The notes below the pieces were generated by a model. The model did no database searches. It saw only the letters and a program-made list of their open reading frames with translations, and was not told where the DNA came from. A DNA stretch of 64,000 bases, taken from Halomonas sp. ML-15 (GTDB lineage Bacteria > Pseudomonadota > Gammaproteobacteria > Pseudomonadales > Halomonadaceae). The stretch covers positions 1 to 64,000 of the forward strand of contig NZ_JACXZT010000018.1 in NCBI RefSeq assembly GCF_014779595.1, read 5' to 3'. Of the stretch, positions 9,041-17,937 are shown in pieces; position 1 is the first letter of the stretch; every line of letters starts with the position of its first letter. A program made the translations under genes and the position numbers.

Positions 9041-10516
9041 TCAGCGCAAATTGCCCTGGCAGAGGTACTTGATGTGCTGGTAGTCGTCGAGGCCATGGAC
9101 CGAGCCTTCCCGTCCGTAGCCCGACTCCTTGATACCGCCGAAAGGCGCCGCTTCGGACGCCACGGCGCCCTCGTTGATGCCGACGATGCCAGCCTCCAGC
9201 GCATCGGCAACGCGATGGATGCGACTGACGCTCTCCGAGTAGAAGTAACTGGCGAGCCCGAACGGCGTGGCATTGGCGGCCGCCACCGCGTCCTCTTCCG
9301 TGGCGAAGCGCAGCAGCGGCACCAGTGGCCCGAAGGTCTCCTCATGGCACAGCCGTGCGTCGGGCGTGACATCGCCCAGCAGCGTCGGTGCCACGTAATT
9401 CGGTCCCAGATCGGTCCGCACCCGCTCGCCCCCCACCAGCAGCCTGGCGCCCCGGGTTACGGCATCGTCGATATGCGCAAGGATCTTGTCGACGGCTCGC
9501 GCATTGATCATCGGCCCGATCTGACTGTCGGGGTCACTGGCCGGCCCCACCTGCAAGGCGGCGACTCGCGCGACCAGCTTGTCGGCGAAGGCGTCGAACA
9601 CCGCCTCCTGCACATAGACGCGATTGGGGCAGACGCAGGTCTGGCCGCCATTGCGGAACTTGGCGGCCATCAGGCCCTCCACGGCGGCGTCGAGATCGGC
9701 ATCCTCGAAGACGATAAAGGGCGCATTGCCGCCCAACTCCAGCGAGAGTTTCTTGAGGGTATCGGCCGACGCCCGGGCCAGGTGCTTGCCCACCGGGGTA
9801 GAGCCGGTGAAGCTGATCTTGCGCACCCGGGCATCCTCGAGCCAGGCGTCAACCACCTCCGGTGTGCGCCCACGCGAGGCGCAGACGACATTGATCACTC
9901 CAGGAGGAATACCCGCCTCCTCGGCCAGGCGCACCAGCGCCAGCGACGTCAGCGGGGTATCCTCGGCGGGCTTGGCCACCACCGTGCAGCCTGCCGCCAG
10001 GGCCGGCGCAATCTTGCGCGCGATCATCGCCGCGGGGAAATTCCAGGGCGTGATCACCGCTACCACCCCCACCGGCTCCTTGACCGCCAGCATGCGTCGC
10101 CCGGCGACCGGCGGTGCAATCACCTCCCCGGCAATGCGTGGCGCCTCTTCGGCGAACCACTCGATATAGCTGGCCGCATAGCCCACCTCACCCTGACCTT
10201 CGGCGAGAGGCTTGCCCTGCTCCAGTGATATCAGGCGCCCCAGATCCTGCTGGTGGGCCATCACCAGGGCGTGCCAACGCTTGAGCAGCTCGCCACGCCG
10301 CTTGGCCGGCGTCGCGCGCCAGTCGGCAAAAGCGTGGTGGGCAGCATCGGCCGCTGCCCGTGCTTCGTCGGCGCCGCTGTCCGGCACCTCGGCGATGGGC
10401 TGCATATCGGCCGGATTGGAGATCGACAAGCGCGCCCCATCGGCGGCGTCGCTCCAGTGCCCGGCGATATAGTTACGGCACTGAACCAGGTCACCACTTT
10501 CCAGCGTCAGGGTCAT
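9041..10516 (-). CDS. NAD(P)-dependent aldehyde dehydrogenase (semialdehyde type)
   Basis: A 491-residue cytosolic aldehyde dehydrogenase resembling succinate-semialdehyde dehydrogenase GabD. Catalytic Asn159 lies in TPWNFP, Glu260 in LELGGNAPF and Cys294 in [16 protein letters not shown] follows at 238-243 for NAD(P) binding. The start at 10516 is set by a GAGGAGG site 7 bases upstream; the open frame continues 41 codons further without family similarity. In this operon it may oxidise the semialdehyde from sugar-acid breakdown (for example 2-oxoglutarate semialdehyde, tartronate semialdehyde or glyceraldehyde); which one is undecided. Confidence 0.92.
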   Translation of the reverse strand: MTLTLESGDLVQCRNYIAGHWSDAADGARLSISNPADMQPIAEVPDSGADEARAAADAAHHAFADWRATPAKRRGELLKRWHALVMAHQQDLGRLISLEQGKPLAEGQGEVGYAASYIEWFAEEAPRIAGEVIAPPVAGRRMLAVKEPVGVVAVITPWNFPAAMIARKIAPALAAGCTVVAKPAEDTPLTSLALVRLAEEAGIPPGVINVVCASRGRTPEVVDAWLEDARVRKISFTGSTPVGKHLARASADTLKKLSLELGGNAPFIVFEDADLDAAVEGLMAAKFRNGGQTCVCPNRVYVQEAVFDAFADKLVARVAALQVGPASDPDSQIGPMINARAVDKILAHIDDAVTRGARLLVGGERVRTDLGPNYVAPTLLGDVTPDARLCHEETFGPLVPLLRFATEEDAVAAANATPFGLASYFYSESVSRIHRVADALEAGIVGINEGAVASEAAPFGGIKESGYGREGSVHGLDDYQHIKYLCQGNLR

Positions 10517-10550
10517 TGTCACACCTCCTCTCTGTTGGCCGACGTTGCCA

Positions 10551-12080
10551 TCAGCTGACGATACCGACGTGCCATGGCACGAATTCGTGATCCCCGAGCC
10601 CGAGCCGCTCACTGCAGCTGCGCTCCCCCGAGGCCACACGCAGGATATGCGCGAAGATCTGCTCGCCCATCGCCTCGATCGTGGCGCTGCCGTCGATGAC
10701 CTGGCCGCAGTTGATGTCCATATCGTCGCGCAGGCGCTCGAACATGGCGGTATTGGAAGCCAGCTTGATGGTGGGGGCCGGCTTGGACCCGAACATCGAA
10801 CCGCGACCGGTGGTAAAGCAGATCAGATTGGCGCCGCTGGCGATCTGCCCGGTCGCCGATACCGGGTCATAGCCAGGCGAGTCCATGAACACGAAGCCCT
10901 TGGTCGCGATCGGCTCGGCGTACTCGTAGACCGCCTGCAGTGGCGTGGTGCCGCCCTTCATCGCCGAGCCCAGGGATTTCTCGATGATATTGGCCAGCCC
11001 GCCGGCCTGGTTGCCCGGCCCCACTACGCCGTTGAACTGGCCGCTGTGGCCGCGGGTATACTCTTTCCACCATTCCAGACGATCGAGCAGCTTCTGGCCC
11101 ACCTCGGGCGATACAGCACGCCGCGTCAGCATAAACTCGACGCCATGAATCTCCGGCGTTTCCGACAAGATGGCGGTGCCGCCCTGGCGAACCAGGATAT
11201 CCATGGCCGCCCCCAATGCCGGGTTGGCCGAGATCCCCGAGAAGCCGTCCGAGCCACCGCACTGCAGTCCGATGCTGAGATGGCTGGCACTCACCGGCTG
11301 GCGCTCGATCCGGTTGGCCTCGGGCAGCATCGCTTCGATGGCGGCGACACCGGCAGCGATGGATTCTCGGGTACCGCCACGCTCCTGCATCACCAGGGTG
11401 CGTACGTTGGCCCCCACTTCGAGGCCCTGAGACTCGACCAGACCCGACACCTGGTTGCGCTCGCAGCCCAGCCCCACGATCAGCACCCCGGCGAAGTTGG
11501 GGTGCCGCGCGTAGCCAGCCAAGGTGCGCCGCAGCAAATCGAAGTGATAGCTGGGCGATGACATGCCACAGCCACTGGTCTGGGCGAAAGCCACGACGCC
11601 ATCGACATTGGGGTAGTCGGCCAGCCGCTCCGGCGTGAAATGGTCGGCAATATGCTTGATCACCGTGGCCGAGCAGTTTACCGAGGAGAGAATACCGATG
11701 AAGTTGCGCGTGCCGACCCGGCCATCCGGGCGCACGATGCCCTGGAAGGTGGCCCGCTCGGCCTCCGGCACATACGCCACGGGCCTCACGTCCTGGCAGA
11801 AAGCCGGATCGCGATCGATCTCGGTCAGGGTAACGTTATGGGTGTGCACATGCTCCCCGGGGGCAATGTCTCGACCGGCCGCGCCAATCACCGTGTCGTA
11901 CTTCTTCACCGGCTCGCCAGCAGCGATCCTGCGGGCCGCGATCTTGTGCCCTGCCGGCACCTGGGCCCACGACTTCACCTCCAGCTCGGGCAGCCACTGG
12001 CCGAGACCGACGCCATCGCGGGCGATCAGGACATTGTCATTGGCATGCAGGCGAATCAGCGTGCGGGGGGACATTTCCAT
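10551..12080 (-). CDS. UxaA-family sugar-acid dehydratase (altronate/galactarate dehydratase type)
   Basis: About 509 residues with the UxaA/GarD layout: an N-terminal SAF-like domain (about 10-85, LHANDNVLIARDGVGLGQ and then GEHVHTHNV) and a large C-terminal dehydratase domain with GRVGTRNFIGILSSVNCSATV, QTSGCGMS and QCGGSDGFSGISANPALG. The cysteines and metal-binding pattern agree with iron-dependent hydro-lyases that convert aldonates or aldarates to 2-keto-3-deoxy acids. The start at 12080 is the most upstream ATG in frame before the divergent LysR gene; ATG 12074 is possible. It is the first gene of the operon. Confidence 0.88.
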   Translation of the reverse strand: MEMSPRTLIRLHANDNVLIARDGVGLGQWLPELEVKSWAQVPAGHKIAARRIAAGEPVKKYDTVIGAAGRDIAPGEHVHTHNVTLTEIDRDPAFCQDVRPVAYVPEAERATFQGIVRPDGRVGTRNFIGILSSVNCSATVIKHIADHFTPERLADYPNVDGVVAFAQTSGCGMSSPSYHFDLLRRTLAGYARHPNFAGVLIVGLGCERNQVSGLVESQGLEVGANVRTLVMQERGGTRESIAAGVAAIEAMLPEANRIERQPVSASHLSIGLQCGGSDGFSGISANPALGAAMDILVRQGGTAILSETPEIHGVEFMLTRRAVSPEVGQKLLDRLEWWKEYTRGHSGQFNGVVGPGNQAGGLANIIEKSLGSAMKGGTTPLQAVYEYAEPIATKGFVFMDSPGYDPVSATGQIASGANLICFTTGRGSMFGSKPAPTIKLASNTAMFERLRDDMDINCGQVIDGSATIEAMGEQIFAHILRVASGERSCSERLGLGDHEFVPWHVGIVS

Positions 12081-12216
12081 GGTCAGCGGCCTGGCTCCAT
12101 CATCAAGCGTTGTAATAATCGTTGGGGTGAGTATGAGCCGCCTCTTCATGCCGATAAAATAAAACAATAGACTCTCTTCATAACCAAAACGGAATGAACA
12201 AAGGGAGAGCGCCACC

Positions 12217-13191
12217 ATGAGCGACATCGATCGCGTACTTCGTTCGAACCTGAAGTTGCGCCATTTGCAGCTGCTGGTCGCGCTGGATGAGTTCCGCCAT
12301 ATCGGCCGGGTGGCCGACTTTCTATCGCTGACCCAGCCTGCGGTGTCGAAAATGCTCGCCGAGATAGAGCGCATGTTCGGCCTCAAGCTGTTCCTGCGCT
12401 CCACCCGCGGTACCGAGCCCACGGCCTATGGCGATACGGTGGTGCGCTTCGCCCGCTCGGTACTGGCCGACTACAGTCGCACCCAGGACGAGATCGCCGC
12501 AGTGGAGAGCGGTGCCGCCGGTCGCGTCAGCATCGGCGCCATGGTAGTCGCAACGCCGGGCCTGCTGGCTCGCGCCGTGCAGTTGCTCAAACATCGTTCC
12601 CCTCATAGCACCGCACTGATTGAAGAAGGCGATCTCAAGCGCCTGCTACCCCGCCTGCGCGTGGGTGAACTCGACCTGCTGGTGGGCCGTCTCGAACCCG
12701 GCTACGCAGCACCGGATCTGGAAACACAAGCCCTCTACGACGAGGCGATGTGCGTGGTCGCCGCCCCGGCGCACCCCATTTGCAGCATCTCCTCACCGCA
12801 GTGGGCCGATCTCGTCGAGCTGGCTTGGGTCGTGCCTCCCCCATGGGCTTCATCGCGGATCAAGCTCAACCAGATGTTCTACAAGCATGGCCTCAACCCA
12901 CCCGCGGACCTGATCGAAACAGCCTCGTTCCTCGCCACCTTGACCTTCGTGCAGCAGCGCCCCGCCCTGGGCTACCTCGCCCACGGCGTGGCACGCCACT
13001 GTGCGGCGCTGGGCTTGCTCGAGATATTGCCGCTGGAGATTCCCATCGAGCTGCCGCCGGTGGGGATCATCACCCTGCGTGGCAGAATCAAGACACCGAC
13101 CTGCCAGCAAGCACTCGAGTGCCTGCGGCAGGTGGCGCAAGAAGGGGAGCACTCGTTGCCTATCAGTTCTCACTCTTCCATTGCCGATTGA
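12217..13191 (+). CDS. LysR-family regulator of the sugar-acid operon (GbpR-like)
   Basis: A 324-residue LysR-type activator with the N-terminal winged HTH at about 12-75 (LRHLQLLVALDEFRHIGRVA, TQPAVSKMLAEIERMFG) and a C-terminal effector domain. The HTH text resembles GbpR-type regulators of sugar and sugar-acid genes. It is transcribed divergently from the dehydratase operon across 136 bases, the usual arrangement for LysR control of its neighbour. The effector is probably the transported acid or a dehydrated intermediate, by inference. Confidence 0.92.
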   Translation: MSDIDRVLRSNLKLRHLQLLVALDEFRHIGRVADFLSLTQPAVSKMLAEIERMFGLKLFLRSTRGTEPTAYGDTVVRFARSVLADYSRTQDEIAAVESGAAGRVSIGAMVVATPGLLARAVQLLKHRSPHSTALIEEGDLKRLLPRLRVGELDLLVGRLEPGYAAPDLETQALYDEAMCVVAAPAHPICSISSPQWADLVELAWVVPPPWASSRIKLNQMFYKHGLNPPADLIETASFLATLTFVQQRPALGYLAHGVARHCAALGLLEILPLEIPIELPPVGIITLRGRIKTPTCQQALECLRQVAQEGEHSLPISSHSSIAD

Positions 13192-13207
13192 CGGCGCCTC
13201 GAGTCGC

Positions 13208-14131
13208 TCAGTAGCCGCGCTGACGATCGACGACACCGACCATTTCACGGCCTTCGCGATGCCGGGCAATATTATCCAGCACCCTCTCGATCGCACTCTC
13301 TGGCTGGGTCATGCTGGCGATATGAGGCGTAATCAGAACTCTCGGATGGTGCCAGAGGGGGTGATCCACGGGTGGCGGCTCGGGATCGAAAACGTCCAGC
13401 ACGGCTGCTGACAGCTGTCCGCTGTCCAGCGCCGCGAGCAGATCGGCCGCGACCAGGTGCGGACCACGTCCGACATTGATCAATGAGGCACCGCGAGGCA
13501 GCTGCTCGAATAGCGTGGCATTGAGAATGCCGCGGGTCTCAGCGGTCAGTGGCATCAAGCAAACCAGCACCTGGCTGGTGGAGAGGAAGCGCGGCAGCTC
13601 GTCGTCACCGGCGAAGCACGCCACGTCTTGCAGCTGGCGGCGGGTACGGCTCCAGCCCTGGCAGGCGAAGCCGAGGCCGGTCAGGTGCTGCGCCACTGCG
13701 GCGCCAAGTTGCCCCAGGCCGAGGATGCCGACCCGGCACTGCGCAGCGGGACGGACCCGCAGGGCCTGCCAGGTCGCACTGCGCTGTTGGGCGATGTAGT
13801 CGACCAGATTACGGTGCAGCGCCAGCACCGCCATGGCCACGTACTCCTGCATGGTGGCGACGATGCCCGGTTCCTGCATGCGTACCAGCGGCACATGGCT
13901 AGGAATGCTGCCCAGGTCGAATTGATCGACACCAGCGCCGAGCGAGAAGACGACCTCGAGATTGGGAAAACGCGCCAGATCCTCTATCGGCGCCCAGGTC
14001 CCCAGGTAGCGCACCTCTTCTTCACTGCCGATATCGGGCCAAACACGAAACGCGATCTCCGGCGCACGCAGCTCAAACAGACGCTGCCACTCTCGCCCCC
14101 GCTCAGGGTCGGCGTTATAGACAAAACTCAT
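13208..14131 (-). CDS. ghrA: Glyoxylate/hydroxypyruvate reductase A
   Basis: A 307-residue D-2-hydroxyacid dehydrogenase very close to E. coli GhrA across the whole chain, including VVFSLGAGVD and the C-terminal VDRQRGY. The NAD(P) loop GLGQLG is at 138-143 and the catalytic triad is Arg222, Glu251 and His270. It reduces glyoxylate to glycolate and hydroxypyruvate to glycerate. The start at 14131 has GGAGAAG upstream. It is the last gene of the amine-transport operon, which suggests that the imported compound yields glyoxylate or a similar 2-oxoacid. Confidence 0.92.
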   Translation of the reverse strand: MSFVYNADPERGREWQRLFELRAPEIAFRVWPDIGSEEEVRYLGTWAPIEDLARFPNLEVVFSLGAGVDQFDLGSIPSHVPLVRMQEPGIVATMQEYVAMAVLALHRNLVDYIAQQRSATWQALRVRPAAQCRVGILGLGQLGAAVAQHLTGLGFACQGWSRTRRQLQDVACFAGDDELPRFLSTSQVLVCLMPLTAETRGILNATLFEQLPRGASLINVGRGPHLVAADLLAALDSGQLSAAVLDVFDPEPPPVDHPLWHHPRVLITPHIASMTQPESAIERVLDNIARHREGREMVGVVDRQRGY

Positions 14132-14145
14132 CTCAACTTCTCCGA

Positions 14146-14988
14146 TCAGCCCAACGCCTGACTGGCCAGGGCATAGCGTATAACGCTGCCTCCCGATCCG
14201 GCGTCGCCAGTAGTGCTCATCTGGTGTACGCGATTGACTTCCTTTAGGCCGCACGCCCCCAGCCACTCGGCCAGGACCGGATCGGGCGTATCCACTCTCA
14301 CAAAGCCACCGACCAAGCGTTCGAGCCAGGCCCCAATCAGACATCGCGCCACAGCCGGTGAATCGGCCACGACCGGGCCAATCACTAGGCCGTGGCCGAA
14401 TTCACGACACAGGGCAACGCCGGCCAAGCGACCATCTTCATGTTCGATCACCTGCGCGTCGCTATACGCGAGCAGCGCGCTCAGCAGCCTATCCCGCAAC
14501 GTACCGCAGGCCTGCTCATCGAGTCTTATGAAAGCCTCGACATCATCGCCTCGCATCTCACGGAGTAGTTGGCCAGGCAGTGGCGGCGACACTCTCCCAG
14601 TGCCAGCGACGCCCCCCTGGCACTGATGAACACCGGCAATATCGTGAAAACCCAAGTCGCGATAAAGCGCCACACCCTCCTCCGTGGCATGCAGTTCGAT
14701 GCGCGCGGTGGATATTTCGTCCAGCACCGCCTGCATGAGCTGGCGACCAAGGCCGAGCCGCTGATGCGTCGGAGCGACGATCACCATGCCCAAAGTGGTC
14801 AATGCCGGACCGCTGGCCCAATGCATGGCGGTGGCAATGAGCTGGTCATTGTCGATCAATGCCTTGCCCTGCCCCAGGGACAGCAGCTGTTGCCAGTCAC
14901 GCTCGCGATGCGGCCAGCCGGCCAGCTCGGAGAGGCCAACGGCTTGAATGAGGTGATCCGCGGTCAGGGGCACGCACCGTATGTCCAT
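14146..14988 (-). CDS. Two-domain GNAT-family acetyltransferase
   Basis: A 280-residue protein. The N-terminal GNAT domain carries the acetyl-CoA loop in VAPTHQRLGLGRQLMQAVLDE (about residues 71-91). A second domain at roughly 140-275 resembles the YitH/HolE-like C-terminal acetyltransferase domain found in two-domain GNATs. The ATG at 14988 has GGGAG 7 bases upstream; a longer start at 15021 is less likely. It lies between the permease genes and ghrA, so it may acetylate an amine intermediate or detoxify the imported amine. Substrate unknown. Confidence 0.85.
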   Translation of the reverse strand: MDIRCVPLTADHLIQAVGLSELAGWPHRERDWQQLLSLGQGKALIDNDQLIATAMHWASGPALTTLGMVIVAPTHQRLGLGRQLMQAVLDEISTARIELHATEEGVALYRDLGFHDIAGVHQCQGGVAGTGRVSPPLPGQLLREMRGDDVEAFIRLDEQACGTLRDRLLSALLAYSDAQVIEHEDGRLAGVALCREFGHGLVIGPVVADSPAVARCLIGAWLERLVGGFVRVDTPDPVLAEWLGACGLKEVNRVHQMSTTGDAGSGGSVIRYALASQALG

Positions 14989-15041
14989 GTCATCACTCCC
15001 TGGGCATGGTTGACACGCCATGCCGTGACATCGATAAATCG

Positions 15042-15830
15042 TCAGGCCGGTGAGCGCTGGCGTGCCATCACCATCAGCATCACCAGGGCGAATGACGTGG
15101 CCGTGAGCAGTGTGCTGATGGCGGCGATGGTCGGGTCTATCTCGTCTCGCAGCGCAGTGAACATACGCACCGTCAGGGTCTGGTTCTGACCGCCGGAAAT
15201 GAATAGCGCCACCATGGTTTCATCCAGCGCCTGGATAAAGGCGAAGATCGCGCCGGTCACCACGCTGGGCATGATCTGCGGCAGCGTCACGGTCATGAAG
15301 CTGCGAAAGCGATTCATGCCCAGGCTTCTCGCCACCATCTCCTGGGTTTGATCGAAGCCGTGCAGCCCGGCGGTGACCGCCGTGATCACATAGGGCAGTG
15401 CCAGCATCACATCGGCCATGATCAAGCCTGGAATGGTGTACAGCATCCCCGACAGGGCGTAGATGAAGAACACGCCCGTGGCGACGATGATGATGGGCAC
15501 GATCAGCGGCAGTAGCAGTACGATCTTCAGATAGCGCATCAGCCGGTGCGTCGAACAGTTGATGGCGTAGGCCGCCGCCACACCGATCGGCGTGGCGATC
15601 AGCGCCGTGGCAAACGCCACGATCAAGCTGGTCCTTGCCGCCGCCATCCAGCCGGGGCTGCCGAAAAAGGCCTCGTACCAGCGAAATGAAAAGCTGGATG
15701 GTGGAAAGGAGAGGAAGCGGCTATCCGAGAACGACATTGGCAGCACGATCAGTACCGGCAGTATCAGAAACAGCAGCACCAACACCACATACCCAATGAA
15801 GACGAACCGACCCAGAGATAATTTAGTCAT
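15042..15830 (-). CDS. ABC transporter permease, PotC-like
   Basis: A 262-residue inner-membrane permease with six predicted helices and the EAA-type loop (QEMVARSLGMNRFRSFMTVTLPQIMPSVVTG) that contacts the ATPase. It belongs to the PotC/CysW class of polyamine and iron/thiamine type importers. Its start overlaps the PotB-like gene by four bases, indicating coupled translation of the permease pair. Confidence 0.92.
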   Translation of the reverse strand: MTKLSLGRFVFIGYVVLVLLFLILPVLIVLPMSFSDSRFLSFPPSSFSFRWYEAFFGSPGWMAAARTSLIVAFATALIATPIGVAAAYAINCSTHRLMRYLKIVLLLPLIVPIIIVATGVFFIYALSGMLYTIPGLIMADVMLALPYVITAVTAGLHGFDQTQEMVARSLGMNRFRSFMTVTLPQIMPSVVTGAIFAFIQALDETMVALFISGGQNQTLTVRMFTALRDEIDPTIAAISTLLTATSFALVMLMVMARQRSPA

Positions 15831-16729
15831 TTGGCACCGAGTATTTTCTCAAGGGGGACCAGGCGACTGACCACATAGAAGATGATCAGCACGCAGATCA
15901 GCAGCACCACGCTGACGGCACTGGCGGCACCCCAGTCGCTGTAGAGCTGGATATTGCGACTGACTAGCATCGACGCCATGACGGTGCGACCGCCGCCGAC
16001 CAGTTCCGGTGTGATGTAGAAACCCAGGCAGAGCACGAAGACGAGCGTCATCCCTGCCATTACGCCACTCAGCGACAAGGGGAAGAACACCCGCATGAAA
16101 ACATGCAGCGGGCTTCCACCCAGACTGGAACCAGCTTGAACCAGGTCCTGGGGAATCTTCTGCATGGTGGCGTAGAGCGGCAGCACCATGAACGGCAGCA
16201 GAATGTGTACGGTGGCGATGATGGTGCCGAGCTCGTTGTGCATCAGCGCCAGCGGCTCATCGGTGATACCGCTGGCCATCAAGGTCTGATTGACCACCCC
16301 CGAGCGCTGCAGCAGGATCAACCAGGCATAGGCCCTGACCAGCACACTGGTCCAGAACGGAAGGATCACCAGGGCCAGGATCAGCATCGCCCAACGTTTC
16401 GGCAAGATTGATGCGGCATAGGCAATCGGGTACCCCATCAGCAATGCCAGCAGGGTCACGATGACACTGATGCGAAAGGTGAGATAAAAGGTGTTCCAGT
16501 AAATGCCTTCGGTGAAGATCCGTTGGTAATGCTCCAGGCTGAAGGCACCGTCGGCGTAGACGGATTGGACGATCAGCCAGCTCAAGGGCACGAGGAGCAG
16601 GGCAAAGACCACTAGCACGGCCGGCGACATCAGCAGCAGCATCAAGACGTGCTCGCGGCGGCGATGGCGCAGCGATGGGTCGATGGCACTTCCGGCAGCG
16701 TAGCGGTCATGAATCGCGGTGGCTTTCAA
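15827..16729 (-). CDS. ABC transporter permease, PotB-like, TTG start
   Basis: A 300-residue permease with six helices and an EAA loop (QDLVQAGSSLGGSPLHVFMRVFFPLSLSGV). I placed the start at a TTG (16729) because a strong AGGAGAAG site lies just upstream on the minus strand. The longer frame would begin upstream of the intergenic hairpin, in or next to the binding-protein gene. An ATG at 16639 would lose the conserved cytoplasmic lead. It pairs with the PotC-like permease. Confidence 0.88.
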   Translation of the reverse strand: MKATAIHDRYAAGSAIDPSLRHRRREHVLMLLLMSPAVLVVFALLLVPLSWLIVQSVYADGAFSLEHYQRIFTEGIYWNTFYLTFRISVIVTLLALLMGYPIAYAASILPKRWAMLILALVILPFWTSVLVRAYAWLILLQRSGVVNQTLMASGITDEPLALMHNELGTIIATVHILLPFMVLPLYATMQKIPQDLVQAGSSLGGSPLHVFMRVFFPLSLSGVMAGMTLVFVLCLGFYITPELVGGGRTVMASMLVSRNIQLYSDWGAASAVSVVLLICVLIIFYVVSRLVPLEKILGAK

Positions 16730-16761
16730 AGCGCTTCTCCTGGCATGGAATCGGCACAGCC

Positions 16762-16790
16762 GATGCCACACGCCAAGGGCGTGTGGCATC
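16762..16790 (-). promoter_or_regulatory. Intercistronic hairpin between binding-protein and permease genes
   Basis: A perfect 13-bp stem (GATGCCACACGCC / GGCGTGTGGCATC) with a three-base loop lies between the stop of the PotD-like gene and the PotB-like start. There is no T tract after it on the minus strand. It is expected to stabilise the binding-protein mRNA or reduce read-through into the permeases. Confidence 0.65.
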
Positions 16791-16796
16791 GCGTTC

Positions 16797-17852
16797 TCAT
16801 TGCTGCATGAATTCGAGCCAGCGACGCTCGGCCTGCTCACCTTCCGAAGAGGACCACCACTCGTAAGACATCAGTACCTGACGCTCGGCGTTGTCCGGAT
16901 AGCTCGGCAGTTCCCGTGCACGCTCATCGGGGATCTTGCCAGTGTCAAAGGCCGCCGGGTTGCCCGGACCATAGTCGATATGGAGCGGTAGATTGGCTTG
17001 ATATTGAGGATCGATGGCCGCGTTAACGAACTCGATCGCCGTATCAAGATTTGGTGCACCCTTGATGATGCAGAGGTGGGTGTTCTGGAGAATGCCTTCG
17101 TTGTAGGTGAAGTCGGCATTGGCACCCTCGTCCATGATGGCGCTGACGCGCCCGTTCCACATCATCAACATGTCGACTTCGCCGTCGTAGAGCAGTTGGG
17201 CAGACTGGCCGCCTGACGTCCACCAGGTGGAAATATGCGGCTTTAACTCTTCCAGTTTTTCAAAAGCGCGGTCGACATCCAGTGGATACAGCTCTTCAGC
17301 CGCTACTCCATCGGCCAGCAGGGCGGCTTCCAGCGTTCCCAGGGGGTGGTTACGCAAGGCGCGGTTGCCGGGAAACTCCTCGACGTTCCAGAAATCCTCC
17401 CACGTCTCGGGTGGGTTGCCATCGAAGGCATCAGGATTGTAGGCCAGCACGCTGGAGTAGAACTCATAGGCGACGGAGTATGGCGTCTTGTACTCCTCGG
17501 GCATCGACTCCGCGTTGGGAACTCGACTGAAATCGAGCGGCTCGATCAGCTCCTGGTTGCCGCCACGCACGCAGTTCAGCGGTGGAGTATCGACCACATC
17601 CCACACGGCCTGACCGGTGGTCCCCTGAGTACGAATCATCGGCCAGGCATCCGGAGCACTCTCCTGGTGGATGGTGATGCCCAGCGCCTCGGCGACGGGG
17701 TCGAGGATGGCGACCGTCTGCGCCTCCTGATAGGCGCCCCCCTGAGAAACGAAGGTGATCTGTCCCGCGGCCATGGCGTGGGACATCCCCATCGCTCCGA
17801 CTACGACCACACTGGTTCCCATCAAGGTCTTCAAGCCATGCGTCTGTTTCAT
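16797..17852 (-). CDS. ABC transporter substrate-binding protein, PotD/family-1 type
   Basis: A 351-residue periplasmic binding protein. The signal peptide is about residues 1-28 (MKQTHGLKTLMGTSVVVV, then AMAA). The mature start ITFVSQGGAYQEAQ is typical of the PotD/PotF-like extracellular solute-binding family that includes polyamine, opine and related amine receptors. The ATG at 17852 has GGAGAC 8 bases upstream; the frame extends 23 codons beyond it without support. A hairpin follows the gene. The FAD amine oxidase upstream suggests an amine or N-alkyl amino acid as ligand. Confidence 0.9.
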   Translation of the reverse strand: MKQTHGLKTLMGTSVVVVGAMGMSHAMAAGQITFVSQGGAYQEAQTVAILDPVAEALGITIHQESAPDAWPMIRTQGTTGQAVWDVVDTPPLNCVRGGNQELIEPLDFSRVPNAESMPEEYKTPYSVAYEFYSSVLAYNPDAFDGNPPETWEDFWNVEEFPGNRALRNHPLGTLEAALLADGVAAEELYPLDVDRAFEKLEELKPHISTWWTSGGQSAQLLYDGEVDMLMMWNGRVSAIMDEGANADFTYNEGILQNTHLCIIKGAPNLDTAIEFVNAAIDPQYQANLPLHIDYGPGNPAAFDTGKIPDERARELPSYPDNAERQVLMSYEWWSSSEGEQAERRWLEFMQQ

Positions 17853-17937
17853 CTTGTTGTCTCCGCTGCTGATGACATTTGCGATCTGTGCGCTTAAGGA
17901 AGCGCTGCATAATGCAGCCATTTATGCCTGTGTTTCC

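Noticed and set aside
8999-10228. A 409-codon plus-strand frame opposite the aldehyde dehydrogenase gene
   Set aside because: The reverse strand has a full-length dehydrogenase with intact catalytic residues; the plus-strand translation is compositionally odd and matches nothing.
12081-12422. N-terminal extension of the UxaA-like frame
   Set aside because: It overlaps the divergent LysR gene and the promoter gap, and family similarity starts near 12080.
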